Shown piece after piece: positions 36,629-46,440 of a DNA stretch of 64,000 nucleotides. The DNA lies in the NCBI GenBank assembly GCA_027475525.1, contig JAMWFC010000037.1, positions 935,419-999,418 on the forward strand, read 5' to 3'. Each line of letters begins with the position of its first letter. Positions within the stretch are counted from its first letter, which is position 1. The notes under the pieces are model-generated. The model had not been told where the DNA came from. It ran no database searches and was given only the letters and a program-made list of their open reading frames with translations. A program made the position numbers and the translations under genes. The DNA comes from Macrolepiota albuminosa. Its lineage: Eukaryota; Basidiomycota; Agaricomycetes; Agaricales; Agaricaceae.

Positions 36629-36874
36629 TATCACAAAAAAACGTCAACGTGTCGGTGGGAAAAAACACATTAAATTCCCCATCATCAGGTTACATAACCT
36701 GATCCAACCCTCTCCTCCGCATCACGATCCGCATTATCTCATCAGATAGATCAACTTCCATCTTATCTATCCAGACAACTTGTGATCCGATCAGGATCAG
36801 ATACTCGGTCGATCTGAGATCCGACTGATCCGGCCTTCATCTTATCACTGCCATCAATCTAAGCACGTGAGCGC

Positions 36875-37917
36875 TGATGACGCCAACTGTGGTTGGGTGC
36901 GCTGGACGTATACGCAGTACAACGCCGTCTCCAGCGCCTGGCGTATGGGTTTGTGAGGAGTCCCGGCAGGGTCCCGGTGTGCTCGAGCAGAGGTGATAGG
37001 GCGATGCGCTAGACGATAGCGCCTCGGGTGCTACCTAGCAAGTGGTAAGCGTCGTAGTTTAGGAGAAGTTATAGAGAAAGAAACGAATAGCGCAGCGTAG
37101 TGTGCCCGTAGGTGGCACCGTAAACGACGAAGACGAGATAGACGAAGCTAGCGCCGAACTTGGTGGCAAAGTCAGGCAACGCTAGCGCGATTTGAACGCT
37201 AAGTGTAACTGGGTGCTCAAGAGGTTACGATTCGTTGCTATATACATGGCAAGTAGCTAGTTTTTATACTATGCGCTACATTATTTCCAAAATAAGTCCA
37301 TTGACGGCGCTACCAATTAGCGCCTCTCTTCGTGACTGTAGCTAACGGCCACCTGTCAACGGCGACCTGCAGCACATGGGTGACGGCGACCAACGGCGAC
37401 TCTAAAACTACTTAGAAGTGGTACGAGTTTGCTCACTTTTTGATGTAATTTAATTGGCCATGCTGTCCCGGGGTATGGTCGGGGAATCCTCGACAGACGC
37501 CGTGAGCGCTAATTCCGGCGCTAAACATTGTACCATCTTTTGATAAATTTAAATGTCGGGTCTGCGTGTATCCTGTCTTGTCGTCATTGATTCTTTTAGA
37601 CTTCTGATTGAGGTGCCTTGGTGATTGACAGCGCCAATTGCTAACTCCTTCCAGTACTGATCGGGGTTTGGTCAGAGTCACCTCCCGCCGTTATGCTAGC
37701 GCTATGAGTCCTGAGTCTTCTTGGTCTTCAAAGTAACTGAGTGGAGTGCGCTGAGGGGCTGATACGGGTGATTGAGATGAATGGATAAGTCTTGCCATAG
37801 AGCGCCCGCGCTAGGGCTGCTCTGTACCCAAGGCTGGTCGCTAGAGCCTTTAGCGTGTCAAGTGTTGGTCGGCCTATAATGTCCCTTGATGCGCTCAGTC
37901 CGAGTAGAAGCCTATCA
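36875..37917 (-). repeat. 3' LTR of element B
   Basis: 1043 bp, starts TGATGACGCC and ends CCTATCA on the plus strand. It appears to be the same sequence as 49084-50126. Internal open frames of 60-80 codons recur in both copies and are not considered genes. Confidence 0.95.
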
Positions 37918-37928
37918 TCTCCCCCCAA
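37918..37928 (-). other. Polypurine tract of element B
   Basis: The minus strand reads TTGGGGGGAGA immediately before the 3' LTR start TGATAGG. This puts the plus-strand genes inside the element. Confidence 0.8.
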
Positions 37929-38006
37929 CTGAAAAATTGACTGTCCTCAGTCAAACGCCGTCGTTAATTTGACTGCGCTACGGTCCGTATAATGCCGCCG
38001 GCGCCT

Positions 38007-38014
38007 TATAAAAA
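38007..38014 (+). promoter_or_regulatory. TATA box of antisense gene B1
   Basis: TATAAAAA lies 58 bp before ATG 38065 and 90 bp after the end of the LTR. The C/T-rich stretch between it and the ATG fits a fungal core promoter. Confidence 0.55.
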
Positions 38015-38064
38015 GTCGTTTTCCGTACTTCACCTCCCCGTGTTTTCCTTCCCATCTTTCCAGT

Positions 38065-40587
38065 ATGTCCACTTCTTTCGACGCCTCTGCTCTCCGCAAT
38101 TTCCTGGCTAAGGCCTCCTATTTATTTGATCGCGCTAAGTCTGTCGGTCCCGCCGATGCGCCACAAACCGTCCCTGGTATTATGCAACTCTATCGGCGCT
38201 GGCTCGTGGTCCGCGGCTCCGACAGTTCCTGGGAGCGGGGTGACGAGGTTCGCGAGTGGTGCGTGGCCCGGTACCGTGAGTATGAGGGTGCCGATTGGTT
38301 GCGCCCTTTCGCGGACCTTTTCGTAAGTTTTCTAAGTTTGATTTTGGCGTTGTGGCGCTAAGGTTCAGCGCCCATACTAGGCTCCTTCCCTATCTGACGA
38401 GATCGACGCGTTGTTGGCTAGCACCGAGGTTAGCGAAGTAAGTCCTTCCTTCTCCTCTCCCCTTTTTCCACTGTTAATCCTTGAATAGTCGGTTGCTACG
38501 TCTCCCACCGTCGCCAGTCTTCCTACTGCCCCCTCGGCCTCTACTGTCCCTTCCGTTCCTACCGCCCCTCCTTCTTCGACTTCTGTTCCGCCTCCTTCTG
38601 TTCTTGGCAGCCCTTTTCGTGGCGCTGCTTCTTCCACTCGTCCTGCCCCAAGCGCTGCTTCTCCCGTCCGTACTGCCCCTCCCCATTCGGCCATCAAACG
38701 TATTGCCGTTTCTCGTAGCGAGCCACGACCCGGCCCGACGCGCCCAACTTCTCACGGTCCTCCGCGTAATTTCGCCATTGTTATTGAACGAGCGCCTCCT
38801 GCTCGTGCTAGTTCTCCTCCCAAACGTACCGTGCGTTCTTTTCCTATCTTCCTTACTCCATTTTTCTGACTTCTCCCCCTTCCAGATCAATCTCCCTGCT
38901 CGTGTTCCCCCTTTGTATGTCGTAAGTGCTTTGCTTGTTGTCGCTTGACTTTAGCGCCTAAATGTTAATGTCGATAGGCGCCTAACCAGACCATGTTCAC
39001 CGACGCGGAGCTTCGCGACCTTTTGCGCCTTCGCCGTGATACTACCGTCATTGATACCGGCGTTCCGGCTGGTGTCCAAGTGCTGGGCGGCAAGAAGAAG
39101 GTTACCGTTGCGCCCTTGGAGCGTCGCGCGTTTAGGGCAAAGATTGGCGCGGTAAGCACTGTTTTGCCCCTTTGGAGGTTCATGCCGTCGCTAACTTCTT
39201 TCTTAGTGTGACAAGTGTTGGTCTGAGAACGACCCTGAGGGCTGCTGGTTTCCTACCGCGTCTCTGCCTTGCTATCGGTGCGATGCGTTGAAACGAGGCT
39301 GCGCTTTCAACGGGATTCGTACTCGTGAACGTGGTAGGGACGCCATTATGCAAAGGAACTATGAGCGCGCAGTGTTGGTTCGTAACGCCCGGGACTTCGT
39401 GCTGCAGCAACGTGATTTGGCGGCTACTCACCAACCCACGGTAATCAGCGCAGCCAGCCTGGCGCTGCCGACTACTCAGGATGGTACTACCGTGGCAGCA
39501 CCTTTTGCTCGCTCTCCTCGTCGTCCCGTCCTTTCGAAGCGTAAGCCTGTTGTCGCGTCGCCTGGCAAGAGCCCTGGTAAGCGCCGCGAGCTAGCGCCCG
39601 CTACGCCTGTGGTTTTGTCTTCGACCGAGTCTTCTACGGATGAGGGGGAAGGCACTGAGAGGGATGCCGAGGGAGAGGATGATGATGAAGCTGAGCCCGT
39701 TGTTGATGCCGATGCGCTGTTGGCGGTACGCGCTCTCCTGCTTCGCCTTACTCCCCCTATCGCCGCTAACCCTCGTCAGAGTGACCCCAGTGGTAACCAG
39801 TACGCATTTCCCTAACTCCTCTTCTCTCCGCGTGCTAACTTCTTGACTGATAGGTCCCCCACTCCGGTTCCCGTCGTCGTGGCTATCCCTGCTGCCGAAG
39901 ATGTCGTTATGTCTGACGCTGGCGCTACCCCTGCCCCCGAGTCGGTTGCGGCTAGCGACACTCCGGTGGCTCTCCCTATTACTCCGTCCCTTACTCCTCC
40001 CCACAGCTCCTCTTCTTTTCCTAGTAGTCGCGAGACTTCTGCGGCGCCGGAATCCGAAGGAACCCTGGTGCCGGAAGGTGAGCGTCGTCGCCGCTGGAGA
40101 TACTTGCCTCCCTACGGCATCCATCTTTCTTCCGCCAGAGCTATGTCCCCCGGCGACGAGCGCCATGAGTGGACACCCCGTGCGCCTGTAACTGTCCGGG
40201 TACGTCCGTTTTTGTTTGTTCCCCCATTTCTCCCCTTTTCTAACCTTCCATAAGTTCGATCCCTTTTGGACTCCCCCTCCCGCCATGCGAGTTTCTGGTG
40301 ACGCCTTCCCTTGGCTCGGGGACGAGTTCTCCTATCCTGTTACCCCTCTCCGCCCTTCTGCCGACCTTCGCCAGCAACTCCGCCATATCGAGGATGCGAC
40401 CGAAGCCGTTGGTCGCGAACTTGCCAACCTGCGTCCTCGTGTTTCCACCTTAGCTCGTCGCGAACGCCTCCTTCTCGAGCTTCATGACGATATTACAGCT
40501 GCGCTTGAGTGGCAAGCGAGTAACTCGATCCAGGACGGGGACTTGCTTCCTTTGGGCGATCCCGCCCTTCCCGAGTATGATCCGTAG
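38065..40587 (+). CDS. Antisense spliced gene B1 in element B, Zn2Cys6-like protein
   Basis: Eight exons: 38065-38322, 38381-38437, 38489-38830, 38886-38921, 38978-39151, 39207-39799, 39854-40199, 40255-40587. The seven introns are 51-58 bp, all GT-AG, and all phases agree, giving 712 residues. Residues 1-105 form a helical module (GIMQLYRRWLVV) that recurs in B2 and B3. A Pro/Ser/Thr-rich linker follows. Cysteines at about 290, 293, 302, 311, 314 and 321 give CX2CX8CX8CX2CX6C, close to the Zn(II)2Cys6 pattern of fungal transcription factors, followed by basic residues. The C-terminal part has an acidic stretch, another Pro-rich part and a likely coiled coil (LRQQLRHIEDATEAVGREL). The gene is opposite to gag-pol. 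DNA binding is an inference. I know no family for the whole protein. Confidence 0.8.
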
Positions 40588-41066
40588 TTGCCGACCCTTA
40601 GCGCTTTTAAACTTTTATGGACTTAGTCTTTTTGATACGAACTTTGTAGTATGTGATCCTATAATAAACGCTTCCCTTGGCTTCAAATCGTCAGTTTGTA
40701 AGTAATCAAAAGAAAATAAGTAAAAAGGGGAAACGCTCAGTAGATCATCATGGCGCAAAAACCCCTGTTGCCGGCGCGGCCCAATAGCCATTACCGCGCC
40801 AGCCTAAGTAGAAAATAGGAACTGTCTGTAAATAAATAAGCGGATCCATGTAAGAAGTAACGCGTATAAAGAAATAGAAAACCAGTGATCGCTTTGTGGC
40901 TATTCGGTGATGGTGAGCATAAGCGCTAGGTCTAGAATGGCGATTTCCTTTCTGCGCGATCCAACCATGAGTCAAGCGCCTCTCATTGGCTAGTATCTTC
41001 GTCAGGGTCCTCGTTCTTTGTGAAACGTCCTCCCACGCTGTCGCCGTTCTAACTCTAGCCGTGTCC
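40588..41066. other. Spacer between B1 and B2
   Basis: I see no supported gene. It presumably holds the B1 terminator region and the B2 promoter. Confidence 0.5.
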
Positions 41067-41074
41067 TATAAATT
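41067..41074 (+). promoter_or_regulatory. TATA box of antisense gene B2
   Basis: TATAAATT lies 43 bp before ATG 41110, the same arrangement as in B1. Confidence 0.5.
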
Positions 41075-41109
41075 GCATATGCATCAACTGGATCTCATCA
41101 GTCTTCGCG

Positions 41110-41622
41110 ATGACCAGCCCGACCGGCCTGGTGTGGACTCCCCGCTGTGATCGTGCTCACGTCATGATGGACCCTCCCACTTTCCTAGAGCGTGTCACCT
41201 CTTTCCTTCACCACTATCCTACTGGCAGCGTGCCAGAACTGGACGATGGCGTCCTCGAATTAAGTCGTCGCTGCCAGTTGCTGCGTGCGGCCTGTGAGAT
41301 CTGGTCGGATAGCAAACCTCTGATGCAGTTCGGTATGGAGAAGGCCTGGAGTCGCATTTTTCAGGTGCGCTCCTGCCTTTTTCGCCCTCTTCTTTGCTGA
41401 CAGTCGCTAATTAAAGCAAATTCCTCCCACCTCCACGCGAGAGCGTCTTGAGCTGCTGCTGGAAGAAAGCCACTATCTGGTCCGTCTGTCCTTACCCCGT
41501 TACTCCTTTCTTTTCCTGTCTAACCGCGCCTTCTTCACCAGTCTCCTCGTTCTTCTACCGGTGGTCGCCTCTTTCGTGGCCCCTCTGACGGGGCGCGTCT
41601 CCTCCTGTTGCCCGCTCCTTGA
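41110..41622 (+). CDS. Antisense spliced gene B2 in element B
   Basis: The exons 41110-41364, 41417-41479 and 41542-41622 are joined by introns of 52 and 62 bp with GT-AG borders, all phase 0, giving about 132 residues. The core TFLERVTSFLHHYPTGSVPE...LSRRCQLLRAACE resembles B3 (AILDRIEHFLAIMPTGGFP...LVRRYRILLDVSTE) and more weakly the N-terminus of B1. The C-terminal tail is basic and short. The function is unknown. Its own TATA box and introns suggest independent expression from the strand opposite to gag-pol. Confidence 0.6.
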
Positions 41623-41863
41623 TTTGCTTCCGCCTCCCGTGTCGTTTATGTAAGGTGATCTTCCCTTCTCCGTAGCGCCACAGAACTGACAGATTTTAGA
41701 TTCTTGATTTCCAATGTCGTCGTATATTAATTGCATCGTTGTTGTCGCCCCCTCCCCTCGTGATTGTTTCGCCCATGTAAAAGTTCCTAAGTCGCTGCGA
41801 CCCTGCAAGTAGCTAGAGATATTTTATGGGCTCTGCCGCCCTTAAGTTTGTTAGTATTTTGTC

Positions 41864-42582
41864 ATGCAAGCACCCTCCATACTTCTCCCAGATCCGGAAC
41901 TTCCTTACCGCCCCGCGATCTTGGATCGTATTGAACATTTCCTGGCTATTATGCCTACGGGGGGCTTCCCTCATGAAAACGGAAATACCATGACCCTGGT
42001 GCGCCGATATCGTATCCTGTTGGACGTTTCCACCGAATGGATGATAGACCAGGATGAGTCTCTGGTCACGGTTCGCCTCCTGTTAGCGCGTATCTTGTTC
42101 GTTGCTCATGTGTTCGCAGTCGACTATTACGCCTAGCGCAGCAAGTTTGGCAAGCCTTCTTCGGGAGACCGGTAGTTTGGTTAGTCCATAGTTCTTTCCT
42201 TTTGACCTTGGGTTGCTAATTCCATGCCGTTGCCAAGAGCCTTTCATGGCTTCCCCTTCCGCTCCTGGTTGAGTCCCGTGCCCGTAGGGCAGTCCTCGAC
42301 CGCGTGGTCTTTCCTTTCCCGCCTTCGCTTCAGCCCTCCTACGAGGAGTGGGACCTTTCCCCCGAACTCGCTGCCCCTCCTCCAGGCGCTCCTCCTGCGC
42401 CAACTCCTAGCGCTCCCGTACCTTCATCCTGCATTCCTCCCGCCGTATTTCACAACGCGCCGCCTTCGAACACTCCGGTGCCTACACCAGGCGCCCCTCT
42501 TCCTCCTACAGGCGATCCTCCCTCCTTTAGGCGGCCCAGGGAGCGGGTCCGAGGTTCTCGTCGCCGGTCTTCTTCAGCGTAG
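41864..42582 (+). CDS. Antisense spliced gene B3 in element B
   Basis: The exons 41864-42100, 42142-42171 and 42238-42582 (stop TAG) are all phase 0 and give about 203 residues. The first exon carries the same module as B2, including the MPTGGF turn. The second exon gives QVWQAFFGRP. The third is Pro/Ala-rich and ends in a basic RPRERVRGSRRRSSSA tail. The first donor (GTTGCT) is weak, so that junction is less certain. Without splicing the frame ends at 42136. It converges with pol, whose stop is at 42730. Confidence 0.55.
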
Positions 42583-42729
42583 CTCGTAACGTAGTAACCG
42601 TAGTTGATCTTGTGTTCTCGCCTGTACCATAGCTATTTATGTCGTCCAACATACCTTCCGAAAGGGAGACATGACCTAAGTTTACTTAACGGGGGCGCTA
42701 ACACCTAGCGCCTCGTCCTTCGCCTTCCT

Positions 42730-45700
42730 TTACTGTTCTTCGTCGTCTTCAACAGGGGTCTCGTCATCATCCACTAACTCCGTTTCTTCCAGTTCTCGTA
42801 GCTTAGCCGTGTCAATGTCCAGCGCCGACGAAGGTAAGGGAATGTGTTCCCGCGCTAAGTAGGGGATGAGTCGAAACGCCGCTACTGGTCGATGCAAAAC
42901 TGAGCCGTCCAACTCGCAGAGTACATAGGCGCCTCCCCTATTGCGGGAAACCACTATTAGGGGTCCCAGATACCGAGGTCGCATCTTTTTGTTATGGGTA
43001 ACTTCGATCTTTGAGTTGCGCATTAGTACGAGGGCGCCAGAGGTGAAGTTGTAGTCTCTAATCGTGGCGCTGTGCTCGCTTTCAAATCGTAGCGCAGCTT
43101 GTCGTCTAGTTTGAAATACTACTTCGTGTAAGCGCTCGAGATCCTCCATGCGTCGCTGTAAGTCTATAGCGCGCCTAGCAATCATGTCGGTGGAAGATAG
43201 TATCGAATTCGGGGGTGGCTGTAAGTAAGTAGCTTCCACTATGTCGGCCGGGAGGAGTGGATGGGTGCCTGTCGCCGCGTAGTAGGGTGAACAACCCATC
43301 CTTTTTCGTACGGTAACCCTCTCCGACCAGAAGACCGAATAAGTCGCTTCGCTCCAGCGACTTTCGTCACCATCGACCGCCTTAAATAGCGCCTGTCGAA
43401 CGTCGAAATGAGGCCTTTCTACGATTCCGTTGGCGCGCTTGTTGTAACCAGAAACCCGTATGTGTTGAATGTTGTACTTCTTGGCAAGATAAGTGAGCGC
43501 CTTAACTATTGGCGCTCCATTGTCTGTGACGATCTCGTGAAGGGCTCCCCATCTGCAGATAACGTCCTCAAAGAGCCACTTAGCTATAGCGTCTGTATTT
43601 TCCCGTTGGAGCATACGGAACTCCGGCCAATGTACCAAGGAACACCTTCCTTGAATGATATACTTGTAGCGCCCTGACTTGGGCATGTGCATGGTGTCGA
43701 TATATATTTTTCCAAATAGCGGCGCTGGGGTCGCTACTGTTGGGGGAATAAGAACCTGACGTGTCTGCTGGATTTGACAGAGATGACAAGTGCGAATATA
43801 CCACGCAATATCGGCGCTAACTTGAGGCCACCAAAAGCGCTCCAAAAGGTTCGCTCTTGTTGCGTAAAGTCCACGGTGTCCCAAGTCATCGTGCATAGCG
43901 CGTAGAACTCTAATTCGATTGTCCGGTTTAATTACTAGCTTGTGGGCGCCATCTCTATTTCGTCGCCAAAGTCGGTTTTCCACTATAAAGAAGGTCGTCG
44001 CGTATCGAATGAAGGTGGCGTATTCCGTATCCGTAAGGTCTGATGGTCGTCGCAAATCCTGTAGCCACTTCCTAACCTGGCCAACTCGCTGATCTTCTGA
44101 CTTAGCTTTGGCGCTTCGAGGTACCGCCGAATATGGTAAGTTATGACTGTCTTCCCGCAAGGGTCTTGGTTCCTCAACTATCTTTAGATCGTTAGATGGC
44201 TTAGCGACGTTATAGATACTGGCCGTGTAAAAAGTTGATGATGCCTGATATGGTCGGGGCTGGTACGGAACAATAGGGTGGAGCCAATTTGAAACTGGTT
44301 GGTCTTCGCGAAGCGCCGGAATAGGCAGCTGAATGATATGCACGAAACCATGCAATCGATCGATCCAGTCGTCAAATACATCGTTGTCGCTATCGTCTAG
44401 CGCTTCATCTTCCGGTTGTCTGGGTCGCCTAGATAATCCGTCCGGCCCGTGGAATGCACTTCTGACGTGTACTAACTCGAAGTGAAACATTAATATCGCT
44501 ACTACCCAGCGGTTCATACTGGCCGACGGCTGAATATCAGGGTTCTGGAGCATTCCCTTGATGTAACGCGCGTCGACCTCGACAATCAGATTTCGAACCC
44601 CGATAAGGTACATGCGTAGCGCCTGGAACGATCGAAACAAGCCATATAACTCTAGCTTGGGCTGACTATAGCGCGATTCTCTGTCGTTAAGGGTAATCGA
44701 TCCGAAGCGGTTGTAGCGCCTGATTTTTCGGTTCTCGCCATCGCATTGGCATAGGAAGAAGCCAACGGCGATATATGAAGTGTCAACTGCAAGTATAACG
44801 GGATCGGCGGTAGTATAATCAATGGGTACCAATGGTTTTGCTTCCTGTAGCGCCTTTACTAAGTCCTTCTGGGCATTGATTTGATCGGGTCCGAATTCGA
44901 AGGGGACCCCTGAACGGGTTAGGCGATTAAGGGCGTTTGCGCGATGAGAAAAATGGTGTATGAACATGCGCAGCACCCCTACAGTGCCCAAGAACGCGCG
45001 AACTTCCGAGAGGTTATGACAGACCCCCCACTTCTCCAACAGCGCTAATCGGCTCTTTTCTGGAATCCTGCCTTCTGGCGTGCAAACGTGCCCCAAAATT
45101 TTAAACTGCGGTGCGCAAAGAACGAGCTTGTGCCCTGAAAACGTCCCGCCACTATACTTCATGCGCTGAAGTACTCGGTTAACCAGTTGAAAGAATTCCC
45201 ATAGCGCCATGCGAATATTAGGGTTATCCGGGTGAACTTCGGGCTTGCCATCCACCAATCGCCAATCCTTCGGGCCTTTAACTCCTACGTCGTCTATGAA
45301 ACTGAGCACATGGTGGGGTATTTCGGGCTGTAGGATAAACGTAATATCGTCGTGAAATATCGGTACCGAGTTTGTCCATCCCATAGGAAGTGTGACTAGT
45401 CGTAGCGCCCCAAACGGTGTTTGGAATGTCGTCAAGTCGCGAGAGGAAGGATGGATTAAGCGCTCGTCGTAGCCTACGTACAAATCCAGGGTAGCGCCAC
45501 ATATTCGTCCCGCGAAAGATTCAGCGACGTGATCGGGAAATGGCGGTACCCCTGAATGACGAATGGTGACTTTGTTTAGCGGTTCTAGGCTGTGAACTAT
45601 ACGTAGCTTCCCGTTTTTCTTTAGTACGCAGAACCACCTCGAGCGGTAGGCCGAATTAGAAGGCTCGTATACACCTGCCGCTATCTTGGAGCGAATAATT

Positions 45701-46440
45701 TGGCAGACTTCGGCTTCGATGCCCGGGGGTATGGGTCGGTTATGTTCAGTCCAGGGTACGTGCGGTATGGTTGGGATGACCACTGGTGGAAAGAAGTCAG
45801 TTCTAAGTTTACCGCGTTCTGAGTCCTCCCATGCAAAAGCCTCATTCTGTTTTTGCATGATGTCGACTAGTACGTTCATCTCCTCCGTCGAGAGGAAGCC
45901 GGTATCGTGGGCGCTAAGAAATAGCGCCTTTCGTTCTTCTGTAAATCGTCCTGTAGGCTTAAAGGGTGGCGGGTTCGGATCGAGTTTTGGCAGGGTAGCC
46001 AAAGGGTCGCCTATTATTTTTCTTTCGATGCGAAATTCCTCGGGTACGGCGCTCGCTACCGGCTTCGTTTTAAGCGCTACGGGTTTATATTTCTTCTTGA
46101 CCTGAACCCCTTTGCGCTTAGGGGTACTATTGTTAGCAAACGTATTATAAATAGAGTCATGGTTTCTAGCGAAACCTGGTATCAAAGATTCTTTAGAGTT
46201 GGGAGTAGAAACGAAATAAGTGTCTGTTGAAAGGTTTTCAGTAATATCTGACGCAGTGAGGTATAAGTAGGATAACGCTTCGCTAGTAAGCGACGAAGAA
46301 GAATTCAAGACTTCATGGGCTAAAGGGGTATATGATATAAAATTTACTTGCCCAGTCCGATGGTTATAGTCCAAGATAAGCGCTTCATCTCCATGATCCC
46401 CATCACTCATCTCCTCGATGGCGCCGGAAAACACTCGCAA
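42730..46440 (-). CDS. Pol of element B (RT, RNase H, integrase)
   Basis: This is an intact frame of 1236 codons. RT has LVTLPMGWTNSVPIF and the catalytic FIDD at about 381-384. An RNase H-like segment follows (VILAVDTSYIAVGFFLC, YSQPKLELYGL). The integrase has an HHCC zinc module (LGHRGLYATR...CHLCQ), catalytic Asp at about 915 (IYIDTMH), a second in IVTDNGAP and Glu in NGIVERPHF. A small barrel-like C-terminal part (RPRYLGPLIVV...GGAYVLCELDG) follows, without a typical chromodomain. The first ATG lies within the end of gag, in the -1 frame, with 34 bp of overlap. The family is typical of agaricomycete Gypsy elements. Confidence 0.93.
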   Translation of the reverse strand: MRVFSGAIEEMSDGDHGDEALILDYNHRTGQVNFISYTPLAHEVLNSSSSLTSEALSYLYLTASDITENLSTDTYFVSTPNSKESLIPGFARNHDSIYNTFANNSTPKRKGVQVKKKYKPVALKTKPVASAVPEEFRIERKIIGDPLATLPKLDPNPPPFKPTGRFTEERKALFLSAHDTGFLSTEEMNVLVDIMQKQNEAFAWEDSERGKLRTDFFPPVVIPTIPHVPWTEHNRPIPPGIEAEVCQIIRSKIAAGVYEPSNSAYRSRWFCVLKKNGKLRIVHSLEPLNKVTIRHSGVPPFPDHVAESFAGRICGATLDLYVGYDERLIHPSSRDLTTFQTPFGALRLVTLPMGWTNSVPIFHDDITFILQPEIPHHVLSFIDDVGVKGPKDWRLVDGKPEVHPDNPNIRMALWEFFQLVNRVLQRMKYSGGTFSGHKLVLCAPQFKILGHVCTPEGRIPEKSRLALLEKWGVCHNLSEVRAFLGTVGVLRMFIHHFSHRANALNRLTRSGVPFEFGPDQINAQKDLVKALQEAKPLVPIDYTTADPVILAVDTSYIAVGFFLCQCDGENRKIRRYNRFGSITLNDRESRYSQPKLELYGLFRSFQALRMYLIGVRNLIVEVDARYIKGMLQNPDIQPSASMNRWVVAILMFHFELVHVRSAFHGPDGLSRRPRQPEDEALDDSDNDVFDDWIDRLHGFVHIIQLPIPALREDQPVSNWLHPIVPYQPRPYQASSTFYTASIYNVAKPSNDLKIVEEPRPLREDSHNLPYSAVPRSAKAKSEDQRVGQVRKWLQDLRRPSDLTDTEYATFIRYATTFFIVENRLWRRNRDGAHKLVIKPDNRIRVLRAMHDDLGHRGLYATRANLLERFWWPQVSADIAWYIRTCHLCQIQQTRQVLIPPTVATPAPLFGKIYIDTMHMPKSGRYKYIIQGRCSLVHWPEFRMLQRENTDAIAKWLFEDVICRWGALHEIVTDNGAPIVKALTYLAKKYNIQHIRVSGYNKRANGIVERPHFDVRQALFKAVDGDESRWSEATYSVFWSERVTVRKRMGCSPYYAATGTHPLLPADIVEATYLQPPPNSILSSTDMIARRAIDLQRRMEDLERLHEVVFQTRRQAALRFESEHSATIRDYNFTSGALVLMRNSKIEVTHNKKMRPRYLGPLIVVSRNRGGAYVLCELDGSVLHRPVAAFRLIPYLAREHIPLPSSALDIDTAKLRELEETELVDDDETPVEDDEEQ

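Larger units (their letters stand above)
33623..36668 (-). pseudogene. Accessory 3' frame of element A (about 950 codons)
   Basis: After pol, a second long frame in sense orientation begins at ATG 36668 or 36626 and ends at TAA 33623-33625. It is continuous when the two 77-bp duplications (36475, 34904) are collapsed, except for TGA at 35524-35526, 35194-35196 and 34178-34180. The N-terminal third is rich in Gln, Pro, Gly and Met. Next comes an Arg/Ser-rich basic segment (RRDRRRSSPRS) and an acidic middle. The last 400 residues look globular, with motifs EAYYLLRKFQRISINYY and YRIHWRTLLGHAL, and then a Ser/Pro tail. There is no signal peptide or membrane helix, so it does not look like an envelope protein. 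I do not recognise the family. The basic region suggests nucleic-acid binding, but that is only inference. Confidence 0.6.

Noticed and set aside
33623..36668. Accessory frame of A as an envelope gene
   Set aside because: No signal peptide, no membrane helix and no cysteine-rich ectodomain.
37433..37928. Small open frames in the B LTR, repeated at 49642-50137
   Set aside because: They are copies within non-coding LTR sequence, without domains.
45686..46105. Plus-strand 139-codon frame inside B pol
   Set aside because: Antisense shadow of an intact pol; no splice sites or known motif.
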